Assembly: GCA_965363355.1 (NCBI GenBank)
Contig: CBDTTM010000004.1
Span: 1-39,982 of the forward strand
Direction of reading: 5' to 3'
From: CBDTTM01 sp965363355
GTDB lineage: Bacteria > Bacillota > Negativicutes > Selenomonadales > Selenomonadaceae
DNA length: 39,982 nt
Below, one piece after another: positions 1-7,669 of the stretch (the first letter of the stretch is position 1; each line of letters begins with the position of its first letter). The notes under the pieces are model-generated. The model was not told the DNA's origin. It was given only the letters and a program-made list of their open reading frames with translations, and did no database searches. The position numbers and the translations under genes are program-made.

Positions 1-51
1 TGTAGCGAGTACATTTGAACACAAGGTACATCCTTATGGATTTTATTTTTG

Positions 52-100
52 TTGCAATTTCGTAGAAATAGGACTATTATAATCGTATAAGCGATTATAA
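52..100 (+). promoter_or_regulatory. ars operon promoter with overlapping ArsR-type operator
   Basis: A -35 element TTGCAA (52-57) and a -10 element TATTAT (75-80) are 17 bp apart. A perfect inverted repeat, TTATAATCG (77-85) and CGATTATAA (92-100) with a 6-bp spacer, covers the end of the -10 box and the expected transcription start. A symmetric site in this place is what ArsR-family repressors use, so derepression by arsenite is the likely control. The match of this repeat to the downstream ArsR is inferred from position only. Confidence 0.75.
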
Positions 101-119
101 GAATGAACGAGGTGCATAC

Positions 120-467
120 GTGGAAAAAAAGATAGTAGAGATTTTAAAAGCCCTGTCGGAAGAAACGCGACTGAGAATATTGAACCTTTTGTATGAGCAG
201 GAATTATGTGTTTGTGATGTCATGGAGACCTTGCAGATCACTCAGGCAAAAGCATCACGGCATTTGATTTATATGAAAAATGCTGGACTGGTAAAAGATA
301 GAAAACAGGCACAGTGGGCATATTATGCGATGAAGAAGGATGAACGACTCAAATTCATTGACAGTTTAGTCTATGATAATTTGAGAGCTATGGATGTGTA
401 TCAAAAGGATTTGGAAAACTTAAATAAGTGGTTGGTACAAAAAAGCGGCGATTGTGGTGAATGTTAA
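120..467 (+). CDS. arsR: ArsR-family arsenite-responsive repressor
   Basis: A 115-residue winged-helix repressor of the ArsR/SmtB family. The recognition helix is in the stretch ITQAKASRHL (about residues 40-49). Cys30 and Cys32 lie in ELCVCDV, the position of the As(III)-binding pair in the classical plasmid ArsR proteins, so arsenite or antimonite is the expected inducer. Further cysteines close the protein (GDCGEC). The start is GTG at 120, chosen because GAGGTG at 109-114 is well spaced and the palindromic operator lies just upstream. It is the first gene of the ars operon, 21 bp ahead of arsD, and probably autoregulates. Confidence 0.93.
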   Translation: MEKKIVEILKALSEETRLRILNLLYEQELCVCDVMETLQITQAKASRHLIYMKNAGLVKDRKQAQWAYYAMKKDERLKFIDSLVYDNLRAMDVYQKDLENLNKWLVQKSGDCGEC

Positions 468-488
468 AATAAAGAGGAGCGATTTTAG

Positions 489-854
489 ATGAAGATAGTT
501 GAAATTTTTGATCCGGCAATGTGTTGTACTACAGGAGTATGCGGTCCTTCGATTGATTCAGACTTGTTGCGGATTGCAACGATTATCAACGCATTAAAAG
601 AAAAAGGGATATGTATCAAAAGGCATGGTTTGGCTAGTGAACCGCAGGATTTTGTTGACAACAAGGTAATCAATGACATTCTTCAAAAAGAAGGCGCAGA
701 TATTTTACCGGTCACGCTTGTTGATGGGGAGATTGCTAAAACGAAGGAATATCCTACAAATCAGGAATTGTCTGCATGGCTTGGGGTAGAAGTTGAGGCA
801 GAGCAGACAGAAAAGACAGGCGGATGTTGCTACGGTTCTGACGGGTGTTGCTGA
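489..854 (+). CDS. arsD: ArsD arsenite metallochaperone
   Basis: A 121-residue ArsD. Members of this family carry As(III) to the ArsA ATPase and can act as weak co-repressors. The N-terminus starts MKIVEIFDPAMCC and shows the family's essential triad Cys12-Cys13-Cys18. Two further vicinal pairs (Cys112-Cys113 and Cys120-Cys121) close the protein, as in longer ArsD variants that bind additional As(III). An AG-rich ribosome site AAAGAGGAG (about 471-479) precedes the ATG. The stop codon is one base before the arsA start, so the two are probably translationally coupled, which suits a chaperone and its client. Confidence 0.94.
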   Translation: MKIVEIFDPAMCCTTGVCGPSIDSDLLRIATIINALKEKGICIKRHGLASEPQDFVDNKVINDILQKEGADILPVTLVDGEIAKTKEYPTNQELSAWLGVEVEAEQTEKTGGCCYGSDGCC

Positions 855-855
855 T

Positions 856-2601
856 ATGACAAATATTACACATGAATCATTTGCATTAGATAAAATAAAC
901 CTCACGAAGTATCTGTTTTTTACCGGCAAAGGTGGTGTCGGCAAAACTTCCACGGCTTGTGCTGTCGCTGTGAATTTAGCGGATGAGGGCAAAAAGGTTC
1001 TTTTGGTCAGTACGGATCCAGCCTCGAATCTGCAAGATGTTTTTCATACGGAACTTGACGGCAAGGGTGTTGCAATTGAGGGTGTCCCGGGCCTTCTGGT
1101 TGCCAATCTGAATCCAGAGGAAGCGGCAAGAGAATACAGGGAGTCGGTTATTGGGCCTTATCGGGGAAAACTGCCCGAAAGCGTTCTTGTCAATATGGAA
1201 GAGCAGCTTTCTGGGTCCTGTACTGTTGAGATTGCTGCGTTTGATCAGTTTTCGCATTTCATCACGGATAAGGAAGCTGCAGACCAGTATGATTATATTA
1301 TTTTTGACACAGCACCGACGGGGCATACGCTGCGTATGTTGCAGCTGCCGTCAGCCTGGAGCAACTTTATCAGTGAAAGTACGCATGGAGCTTCTTGTTT
1401 AGGGCAGCTGGCAGGTCTTGAAGAGAAAAAAGGTATGTATAAGGATGCGGTCAGCAATTTGTCCGATTCGGCGAAAACGACGCTGCTTTTGGTTTCACGC
1501 CCAGAAAAAACGCCACTTCTAGAAGCAGAGCGTTCTAGTATGGAATTGCGTGAGCTGGGAATATGCAATCAGCTTTTACTTATTAATGGTGTCTTAGGGG
1601 AAGGGTCGGATGATGTTTCGCAAAAAATCTTGAAAAAGCAGCACGCGGCCATGGAAAATATGCCGCATGGGCTGGAACAACTTAAAACTTTTTCTTTGCC
1701 GCTGCGCTCCTATAATATTTTAGGCCTGGATAAGATTCGGGCCTTTTTTCAAAGTGATCCATATGAAAAATTTGGAGCAGAGATAAAAGCAGAAGCGTAT
1801 CTTTCTATAGATGCGCTGATTGAAGACTTGCACAGAACAGGCAAAAAAGTGATCTTCACGATGGGCAAGGGGGGCGTTGGGAAAACAACGATGGCTGCCG
1901 TGATTGCGCTAGCTCTTGCCGAAAAAGGGGCAAAGGTACATTTAACTTCAACCGATCCAGCGGATCATTTGCGTTATGTCATTGAGGGAAAAGAAAATAT
2001 CACACTCAGTCATATTGATGAGGTGCAGGAACTACAGAATTACCAAGATGAAGTACTGCGTAAGGCACGCGAAACCATGAGGGACGAAGATATTGCTTAT
2101 ATCGAAGAAGATCTAAGGTCACCTTGTACACAGGAAATTGCGGTATTTAGAGCTTTTGCAGAGATTGTCGATAAAGCAGAAAACGAAGTTGTGGTAATTG
2201 ATACGGCTCCCACGGGGCATACGCTTTTATTATTAGATTCGACGCAGAGTTATCACAAAGAAGTACAGAGAACGAAAGGCGAAACGCCGATCTCTGTGCA
2301 GCGTCTTTTGCCGAGACTTCGTGATGCACAGCAGACGGAAGTTGTTATTGTTACCCTGCCGGAGGCAACGCCGGTCTTTGAAGCCTCCAGACTTCGTGAT
2401 GATTTATTGCGAGCTGGTATTCAAAATAAATGGTGGGTGGTCAATCAATGCCTTTCCATGACAAAAACAGAGAATCCGATGCTGGTGGCACGTGCCAATA
2501 CGGAAAAACAGTGGTTGGAGAAAGTAAGTGAAATTAGCAGTGGCAATCTTGTGACGATCCCTTGGTTACAAGAGGCATCAATTGAAAATATCCGCAAATG
2601 A
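856..2601 (+). CDS. arsA: ArsA arsenite-stimulated ATPase, two-domain
   Basis: A 581-residue ATPase that energises arsenite efflux. It has the duplicated ArsA architecture: P-loops GKGGVGKT at residues 24-31 and 337-344, and the DTAPTGHT signature at 151-158 and 449-456. The three metalloid-binding cysteines of the family are visible as Cys122 (GSCTVE), Cys181 (GASCLG) and Cys424 (SPCTQE). The frame is open upstream to 793, but that would overlap arsD by about 60 bp; the ATG at 856, one base after the arsD stop, gives the standard N-terminus shortly before the first P-loop. There is little Shine-Dalgarno sequence here, so coupling to arsD is likely. The partner is the membrane carrier encoded downstream. 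Confidence 0.95.
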   Translation: MTNITHESFALDKINLTKYLFFTGKGGVGKTSTACAVAVNLADEGKKVLLVSTDPASNLQDVFHTELDGKGVAIEGVPGLLVANLNPEEAAREYRESVIGPYRGKLPESVLVNMEEQLSGSCTVEIAAFDQFSHFITDKEAADQYDYIIFDTAPTGHTLRMLQLPSAWSNFISESTHGASCLGQLAGLEEKKGMYKDAVSNLSDSAKTTLLLVSRPEKTPLLEAERSSMELRELGICNQLLLINGVLGEGSDDVSQKILKKQHAAMENMPHGLEQLKTFSLPLRSYNILGLDKIRAFFQSDPYEKFGAEIKAEAYLSIDALIEDLHRTGKKVIFTMGKGGVGKTTMAAVIALALAEKGAKVHLTSTDPADHLRYVIEGKENITLSHIDEVQELQNYQDEVLRKARETMRDEDIAYIEEDLRSPCTQEIAVFRAFAEIVDKAENEVVVIDTAPTGHTLLLLDSTQSYHKEVQRTKGETPISVQRLLPRLRDAQQTEVVIVTLPEATPVFEASRLRDDLLRAGIQNKWWVVNQCLSMTKTENPMLVARANTEKQWLEKVSEISSGNLVTIPWLQEASIENIRK

Positions 2602-2722
2602 TATGATGCCGACGGCAAAAAACAATGTCCTTTCAAGAATGTATTTCGGGAAAATTTGGAAGTGTTTTTTCTGGTATTGAGAGTTCAAAACAGAAAACGG
2701 AATAAAGAACAGGGGAGAAAAA
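2602..2722. other. arsA-acr3 intergenic gap, no clear signal
   Basis: A 121-bp gap inside the ars operon. I see no terminator hairpin or convincing promoter, so transcription probably continues into acr3. A 25-codon ATG frame at 2603-2680 has no visible ribosome site and is not called. Confidence 0.5.
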
Positions 2723-3796
2723 ATGGAAAATACACAAAAAAATAAACTGTCGTTTTTAGACCGGTTTCTTACGCTATGGATTTTTATTGCCATGGCAGTT
2801 GGGGTAGCTGGAGGTTATCTTTTCCCGCCTTTGGCAAAATCGTTGAGCACATTTAGCACAGGGACCATATCCTGGACAATTGCTATTGGCCTCATTGTCA
2901 TGATGTATCCGCCACTGGCGAAAGTCAAATATGAAGAAATTGGCAAGGTTATGCAGAACAAAAAGGTGTTCGCTTTTTCTCTTTTTCAAAACTGGATTGT
3001 GGGGCCAATCTTGATGTTTATTCTGGCGGCTCTGTTTTTAGGCGATATGCCGGGATTTGCTGTGGGGCTCATCATTATTGGCTTAGCTCGTTGCATTGCC
3101 ATGGTGATTGTCTGGAATACGCTTGCTAAGGGCGACAATGAATACTGTGCTGCACTGGTGGCAATCAATTCCATATTTCAGATACTGCTATATACCTTAT
3201 ATATCTATGTGTTTGTGACGGTTATTCCTAAATGGCTGGGTCTGTCATGGGGCGGGCAAATCATTGAAATATCGATGATAGAGGTCGCCAAGAGTGTGTT
3301 GATTTATCTTGGGATACCATTTGCTGCTGGATTTCTTACCCGGTTCGGTTTATTGCGGGTGAAGACAAAGGCATGGTATGAACAGGTTTTTATCCCTAAA
3401 ATTTCCCCGTTGGCCTTGCTGGCTTTGCTCTATACGATTGTCATTATGTTTATGACTAAAGGTGAAGAGATTATAAACAATCCGGTAAATGTTATTCGTA
3501 TCGCGATTCCGCTGTTGATCTATTTCGCTATCATGTTTTTTGTCAGCTTTTATCTTTCTAAACGTGGCGGTTTCAGCTATGAACAAACTGTCACGCTGGC
3601 TTTTACGGCGGCCAGCAATAATTTTGAACTAGCCATTGCCGTTGCCGTTGCAGTATTTGGCATTGCTTCTGATCAAGCCTTTACCGCGGTAATCGGTCCA
3701 TTAGTAGAGGTCCCGGTCATGATTGCCTTAGTAAACGCAGCCTTGCATCTGAAAAATAAATATTTCGATGAGAATGGTGTACAGAAAGGAGCTTAA
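2723..3796 (+). CDS. acr3: ACR3-family arsenite efflux permease
   Basis: A 357-residue polytopic membrane protein of the ACR3 (BASS superfamily) arsenite transporters, with about ten hydrophobic segments. The N-terminal LSFLDRFLTLWIF is typical of the family, and Cys124 in the segment LARCIAMVIVWN matches the cysteine essential for As(OH)3 transport in characterised ACR3 proteins. ACR3 can work as a secondary carrier; the arsD-arsA genes next to it suggest an ATP-assisted pump. The ATG has AGGGGAG just upstream. It ends two bases before the next gene. Some databases name this family ArsB, but it is distinct from the E. coli ArsB fold family. Confidence 0.94.
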   Translation: MENTQKNKLSFLDRFLTLWIFIAMAVGVAGGYLFPPLAKSLSTFSTGTISWTIAIGLIVMMYPPLAKVKYEEIGKVMQNKKVFAFSLFQNWIVGPILMFILAALFLGDMPGFAVGLIIIGLARCIAMVIVWNTLAKGDNEYCAALVAINSIFQILLYTLYIYVFVTVIPKWLGLSWGGQIIEISMIEVAKSVLIYLGIPFAAGFLTRFGLLRVKTKAWYEQVFIPKISPLALLALLYTIVIMFMTKGEEIINNPVNVIRIAIPLLIYFAIMFFVSFYLSKRGGFSYEQTVTLAFTAASNNFELAIAVAVAVFGIASDQAFTAVIGPLVEVPVMIALVNAALHLKNKYFDENGVQKGA

Positions 3797-3798
3797 CC

Positions 3799-5439
3799 AT
3801 GCGGATACTTATTATTGGAGCGGTTGCTGCAGGGACTTCGGCAGCAGCAAAAGCACGGAGAAATACAGAAGATGCTGAAATTGTTGTGTATGAACGAGAT
3901 AAATATATTTCCTATTCAGGCTGTGGCATGCCGTATGTTCTGAGTCATCATATTCAATCGGTTGAAGAATTAGTGCCACGTGATCCAGCTTTTTTTAAGA
4001 GCAAATATAATGTAGATATTTTAACCGAGCATGAAGTTTTGGCAATTGACCCCACGGAGAAAACCATTCAAGTAAAAATGCTGGCTAGCGATAAAATATT
4101 TACGGATCATTATGATAAGTTGATTCTTGCCACCGGGGCAAAGGCGGTCATTCCACCTATTTCTGGGATTGACGAAACGCATGTATTTAGTTTGCGGAAT
4201 ATCACCGATCTAAATAAAATTGCAAATTTTGTTCAGCTTCGAAAACCCGAAAAAACGGTGATTATCGGTACTGGATTCATTGGGCTGGAAGTATGTGAAA
4301 ATTTGATGTCTCTTGGTATACGAGTAACTCTTGTCGAAAAACTGCCGCAGGTTACCCCGGGACTTGATCGCGATATGTCGCAATATGTCAAAGAGCAACT
4401 TGTCAGCAAGGGCGTCGAGGTTCTGACAGGTGATGCTGTAAGTAATATTGTCCATGAAATGGTTCAATTAGCAAGTGGTGAAACGGTTGCTGCAGATATG
4501 GTTATCGTTGCAACGGGCGTTAAGCCGAATGTGGAGTTAGCAAAAGACATCGGCGTTGAAATAGGTGAAACCGGCGCTATTCGTGTGAATCCACAGATGC
4601 AAACGAATCTGCCGGATATCTATGCTTGTGGCGATTGCATAGAACAGTACAACCTTATTACTGGTAAATCAGTGTATCGTCCGTTGGGTTCTACGGCGAA
4701 TAAAACCGGTAGAATTGCTGGCGATTGTGTTACTGGAGGAGACTTAGCTTTTCGGGGTATTTTAGGAACTGGCATTTTTAAGATTTTTGACCTGACCGTG
4801 GCACAAACTGGATTGTCGGAGCGCGAAGCGCTTAGCCAAGGCTACGAGATCGTTGTATCGCATAATATCAAACCGAACAAGCCGACGTATATGGGCGGCA
4901 AAGAAATGGTTATCAAAGCCATCGCCGATAAAAAAGATGGACGGTTGTTAGGTGTACAAATCGTTGGCGAAGAGGGTGTAGATAAACGAGTGGACGTTTT
5001 TGCCACGGCAATGACCTTTGGTGCTAAGGCAGAAGATTTGGCACATTTTGATTTGGCGTATGCACCGCCATTTTCTACGACAAAAGATCCGGTTTTGTAC
5101 ACAGGCATGATTTTGGACAATGCCATTCGTAAAGACAGAACGTTGATTACGGCTGAAGAACTGAATACATGTATGCATTCAGGCGAAAAATACACGTTGA
5201 TCGATGCACGAGTTCCCAAGCAGTTCGACAAGAGCCATATTCCGACTGCGGTAAACATCCCACAGGAACGCTTGCGTGAAGTTTGTGACGAGCTAGACAA
5301 AAATGTTTTGACGATTACGTATTGCAATAAAGGTGTTACGGGCAATGCGGCGCAGAATATTTTACTGAATAAAGGATTTAAGAAAGTAGTGAATGTTTCT
5401 GGTGGGCATAAAAATTATTTCAAGACAATAAAAAAATAA
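3799..5439 (+). CDS. FAD/NAD(P) disulfide reductase (CoADR-like) with C-terminal rhodanese domain
   Basis: A 546-residue flavoprotein. The N-terminal FAD-binding fold starts MRILIIGAVAAG. Cys42 in SGCGMPY is the single redox cysteine of CoA-disulfide reductase/NADH oxidase-type enzymes. The second dinucleotide fold is at IIGTGFIGLE (about residue 153) and the FAD motif YACGDC is near residue 276. The last ~90 residues form a rhodanese domain with active-site Cys509 in the loop CNKGVTG. Such CoADR-rhodanese fusions reduce CoA disulfides, CoA persulfides or polysulfides. It starts two bases after acr3 and is clearly in the ars operon, suggesting repair of low-molecular-weight thiols or handling of sulfur-arsenic species. 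Family assignment is firm; the role in arsenic resistance is inference. Confidence 0.87.
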   Translation: MRILIIGAVAAGTSAAAKARRNTEDAEIVVYERDKYISYSGCGMPYVLSHHIQSVEELVPRDPAFFKSKYNVDILTEHEVLAIDPTEKTIQVKMLASDKIFTDHYDKLILATGAKAVIPPISGIDETHVFSLRNITDLNKIANFVQLRKPEKTVIIGTGFIGLEVCENLMSLGIRVTLVEKLPQVTPGLDRDMSQYVKEQLVSKGVEVLTGDAVSNIVHEMVQLASGETVAADMVIVATGVKPNVELAKDIGVEIGETGAIRVNPQMQTNLPDIYACGDCIEQYNLITGKSVYRPLGSTANKTGRIAGDCVTGGDLAFRGILGTGIFKIFDLTVAQTGLSEREALSQGYEIVVSHNIKPNKPTYMGGKEMVIKAIADKKDGRLLGVQIVGEEGVDKRVDVFATAMTFGAKAEDLAHFDLAYAPPFSTTKDPVLYTGMILDNAIRKDRTLITAEELNTCMHSGEKYTLIDARVPKQFDKSHIPTAVNIPQERLREVCDELDKNVLTITYCNKGVTGNAAQNILLNKGFKKVVNVSGGHKNYFKTIKK

Positions 5440-5514
5440 TTTTTATTTAGATACGAACGGTGCTATTTGATTCATGGAATGCAGCGGTTAATAGGTTGTG
5501 AAAATAAATAAGAT

Positions 5515-6084
5515 TTAACGTGGTGTTTCTAAAAAATCCTTGCCGTATTGCCAGCATTTACCGATGACTTTGCCGGTGCTGAGGTATTGGGCGCTTTGGA
5601 ATTCAAATAGGACGGGGCTGATTTTTTCGTAATTGATTTTCCCGGATTCTGTAATATATTTTTCTTGGACAAAGGTGTGGACTGGTTTTAGGATATAGTT
5701 GTTGAAGGTGCCGGAATCATAGAGGTCGATGACTTTGCAGGCCATGGAGACTGGGGCGGTGTCGATAATTGGTGCATTTGGGACAGCTGTGAAGTGATAG
5801 GGAAAGAGATTGGATTTATCAGTTTTTGCTCCTTTGGCGATGCCGGCGTAATCGGCTGCTTTCAGAAGATCTTGATTTATTAGGCTTACGGAGACGGTTT
5901 GATTTTCTTGAATGCCCTGATTGGAGAGTTCGTGGGCTTTGTCTACACTGATGAGAAAAGTGTCGTGGGAAACGATTCCCAAATGAGCGATGGTGAGCCA
6001 GTTGACTCTTTGTCCGATGACGGTTCCTACGACGGTCACCGGAGTTGGGTACAGACCCATGATGTTGCCGATATCTTTTTGCAT
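5515..6084 (-). CDS. Flavin reductase-like FMN-binding protein
   Basis: A 189-residue protein of the flavin reductase/DIM6-NTAB family, which bind FMN and often reduce flavins or act as flavoprotein oxidoreductases. The N-terminal YPTPVTVVGT and the segment NWLTIAHLGIVS are characteristic of the FMN-binding split barrel. The frame is open to 6219, but the ATG at 6084 has AAGGAG nine bases upstream and places the conserved domain right at the N-terminus. It is monocistronic and convergent with the ars operon; the 75-bp gap between them (5440-5514) has no obvious terminator. A symmetric motif at 6144-6157 resembling one upstream of the neighbouring hxlR gene suggests control by that regulator. 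Confidence 0.85.
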   Translation of the reverse strand: MQKDIGNIMGLYPTPVTVVGTVIGQRVNWLTIAHLGIVSHDTFLISVDKAHELSNQGIQENQTVSVSLINQDLLKAADYAGIAKGAKTDKSNLFPYHFTAVPNAPIIDTAPVSMACKVIDLYDSGTFNNYILKPVHTFVQEKYITESGKINYEKISPVLFEFQSAQYLSTGKVIGKCWQYGKDFLETPR

Positions 6085-6143
6085 ATAAAAAAACTCCTTA
6101 TCAATAGAAAGTGATTTTATAATATCATATCTATGCATAAAAG

Positions 6144-6157
6144 AAAGTATGTACTTT
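6144..6157. promoter_or_regulatory. Candidate HxlR operator upstream of the flavin reductase
   Basis: A palindrome AAAGTA-TG-TACTTT lies about 60 bp upstream of the flavin reductase start. Read on the minus strand of 6817-6828, AAGTAGGTACAT is a close relative (10 of 12 positions match the core AAGTATGTACTT). AGTA/TACT-type dyads are typical of HxlR-family sites. The assignment is by pattern and neighbourhood. Confidence 0.5.
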
Positions 6158-6251
6158 TTTGTCATATGGTATCGTTTAAATACTAATAAGGAGATTTTTC
6201 GATAGAGCAGGTCGCGCAATAAAAATAATGCCTTGGGCTAAAATGACGCAA

Positions 6252-6299
6252 AAAAATCTGACCGCAGAAAGTATTGAAAATTTCTGCGGTCAGATTTTT
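6252..6299. terminator. Bidirectional intrinsic terminator downstream of hxlR
   Basis: A perfect 19-bp stem (6252-6270 with 6281-6299) and a 10-nt loop, flanked by A and T runs so that either strand gives a hairpin followed by U residues. On the minus strand it ends the hxlR transcript before the flavin reductase promoter. Confidence 0.85.
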
Positions 6300-6342
6300 G
6301 CTTATGGCTTATTTTTGTCATATTTGCGATAAATCTAAAAAG

Positions 6343-6386
6343 TTATCCACAAACTTATTAACAATTAGCTATTTGCCTGTGGATAT
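6343..6386. other. Inverted pair of DnaA-box-like sequences
   Basis: TTATCCACA at 6343-6351 is a perfect consensus DnaA box. TGTGGATAT at 6378-6386 is, on the opposite strand, ATATCCACA, one mismatch from consensus. The pair faces inward with an AT-rich 26-bp spacer, in the gap just after the hxlR stop. It could titrate DnaA or be chance; no origin-type gene is nearby. Confidence 0.4.
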
Positions 6387-6394
6387 CTAGCGGA

Positions 6395-6766
6395 TTAATT
6401 CACAGATTCTTGTTCAGCGAGGCATTCGGAGCCGAAATGATGCATCATTTTCAAAATGGGAATGATGCGTTTTCCTTTGTCGCTAAGACTGTATTCTACT
6501 TTTGGCGGCATGACGGGATAGATCTTTCTCAGAATCAGACCATCCTCTTCTAAGCTGCGGAGCTGTAAGGTGAGCATACGCTGGGTGACATCTGGCAGGC
6601 GGCGCTTTATTTCGCTGAAGCGCAGCGTCTTGTAGTTCAAATACCATAAAATCAATATTTTTCTTTTGCCTGATAAAAGGTCTTGAACGAGCAGCATGGG
6701 ACAGACATCATATTTGACGCATTGTTCTTTCATGCAGCATTCTTCGTGGTTTATTAAAGTCGTCAA
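6395..6766 (-). CDS. HxlR-family transcriptional regulator
   Basis: A winged-helix regulator of the HxlR family, 123 residues from the chosen start. The family's N-terminal cysteine region (CVKYDVCPM), the block SGKRKILILWYL, the recognition region RMLTLQLRSLEEDG and the wing (VEYSLSDKG) are all present. Several HxlR proteins sense electrophiles or redox change through the N-terminal cysteine. The start is uncertain: TTG at 6766 has GAGGTG six bases upstream, while the ATG at 6733 has no good ribosome site but gives the commoner length (112 residues). A symmetric motif near its promoter (6817-6828) is shared with the downstream flavin reductase, its likely target, and suggests autoregulation. 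Confidence 0.85.
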   Translation of the reverse strand: MTTLINHEECCMKEQCVKYDVCPMLLVQDLLSGKRKILILWYLNYKTLRFSEIKRRLPDVTQRMLTLQLRSLEEDGLILRKIYPVMPPKVEYSLSDKGKRIIPILKMMHHFGSECLAEQESVN

Positions 6767-6816
6767 TGAAAACACCTCATGTTTAAAAGTATTCTTTTTT
6801 ATACTACATCACAAAA

Positions 6817-6828
6817 ATGTACCTACTT
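6817..6828. promoter_or_regulatory. Candidate HxlR operator upstream of hxlR
   Basis: Read on the minus strand this is AAGTAGGTACAT, closely matching the palindrome upstream of the flavin reductase. It lies about 50 bp upstream of the hxlR start, just upstream of AT-rich sequence that could hold the -10 box. Confidence 0.45.
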
Positions 6829-7041
6829 GTAAAAAAAGTTCTATTACTTTAATATTATAGCATACTCTTTTTTGAAGGCAAATACAGTTTTTGCAAAAGA
6901 TGAAAATTAGAGGCTAAGACGAAGTTTTTGTATGGTAGTCAAAATTTTGGCAGACGGGATTTTATGAATGCTTAGGACAATTTTAACTAGGCGTAAAGTT
7001 CCTTCTAAAAATACGGGTGTCCCACGGTGAGGAGAAATAAT

Positions 7042-7569
7042 ATGGAAAATTACGAAACAGAAAACAGAATTACAATCAGCCAGGTCATGATGCCTAGCCA
7101 AACAAATGTAGCAGGCAATGTCCATGGTGGCGAAATTATGAAGATTATGGATTCCGCGGCTTATGCGGCGGCTAGAAGATATTCACGGGCGAACGTCGTG
7201 ACGGCAAGAGTTGACGAGTTAGAGTTCCATCAGCCGATTATGATAGGAGATCTCGTGGTTTGTACGGCAGATATTATTTTTGTTGGGCATAGCTCGATGG
7301 AAGTAATGGTCAATGTCACGGTAGAGGATCTAGAACAAGATGGCGTGCCAGAACCAGCACTGTCTGCTTATTTTACAATGGTTGCGCTTGATCGCAATAC
7401 AAAACCAAAAGAGGTTCCAGCGCTAGAACTCAATACAGCTGAAGCCAGAAGGCTTTTTGAAGCAGGGCAAAAACGGTATGAGCTCTATAAAGCGTTGAAA
7501 AAAGAAAAACGTAAGGCGGTAAAGCCGGTTTTCGTGCAAAGTGAGAATGTGCATAAAAAAATCTCATAA
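7042..7569 (+). CDS. Acyl-CoA thioesterase (hotdog fold, YkhA/BACH-type)
   Basis: A 175-residue hotdog-fold thioesterase that hydrolyses acyl-CoA to free acid and CoA in the cytoplasm. The segment GNVHGGEIMKIMDSAAYAAA is the family's conserved helix with the HGG motif, followed by the strand VDELEFHQPIMIGD. An in-frame GTG lies 15 bases upstream at 7027, but GAGGAG sits between it and the ATG at 7042 with good spacing, so the ATG is chosen. The C-terminal tail is short and basic with no second hotdog domain. The 5' region 6829-7041 shows no strong promoter; a weak TTGTAA/TAATAT pair around 6827-6855 is possible. Acyl-chain preference cannot be read from sequence. Confidence 0.88.
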   Translation: MENYETENRITISQVMMPSQTNVAGNVHGGEIMKIMDSAAYAAARRYSRANVVTARVDELEFHQPIMIGDLVVCTADIIFVGHSSMEVMVNVTVEDLEQDGVPEPALSAYFTMVALDRNTKPKEVPALELNTAEARRLFEAGQKRYELYKALKKEKRKAVKPVFVQSENVHKKIS

Positions 7570-7608
7570 GAGGTGTCAAGTGTTCCTTTGTGATAAAATG
7601 CCAGAAAG

Positions 7609-7650
7609 AAAAAGAACGTTGCTGCGATGATGCAGAAACGTTCTTTTTTT
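7609..7650. terminator. Bidirectional terminator between thioesterase and GH1 gene
   Basis: AAAGAACGTT-CTGC pairs with GCAG-AACGTTCTTT (one G/A mismatch, 6-nt loop), followed by seven T on the plus strand and an A-rich run on the other side. It can serve both convergent genes. Confidence 0.83.
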
Positions 7651-7669
7651 GTATGCCGTATTTGTTTTG

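Noticed and set aside
793..855. Upstream extension of ArsA to 793
   Set aside because: It would overlap arsD by about 60 bp and adds a non-conserved N-terminus; the ATG at 856 follows the arsD stop directly.
2603..2680. 25-codon frame between arsA and acr3
   Set aside because: No ribosome site, no recognisable motif, and too short to support.
6343..6386. Replication origin
   Set aside because: Only two DnaA boxes and no dnaA, dnaN or AT-rich unwinding repeats nearby; reported only as a box pair.
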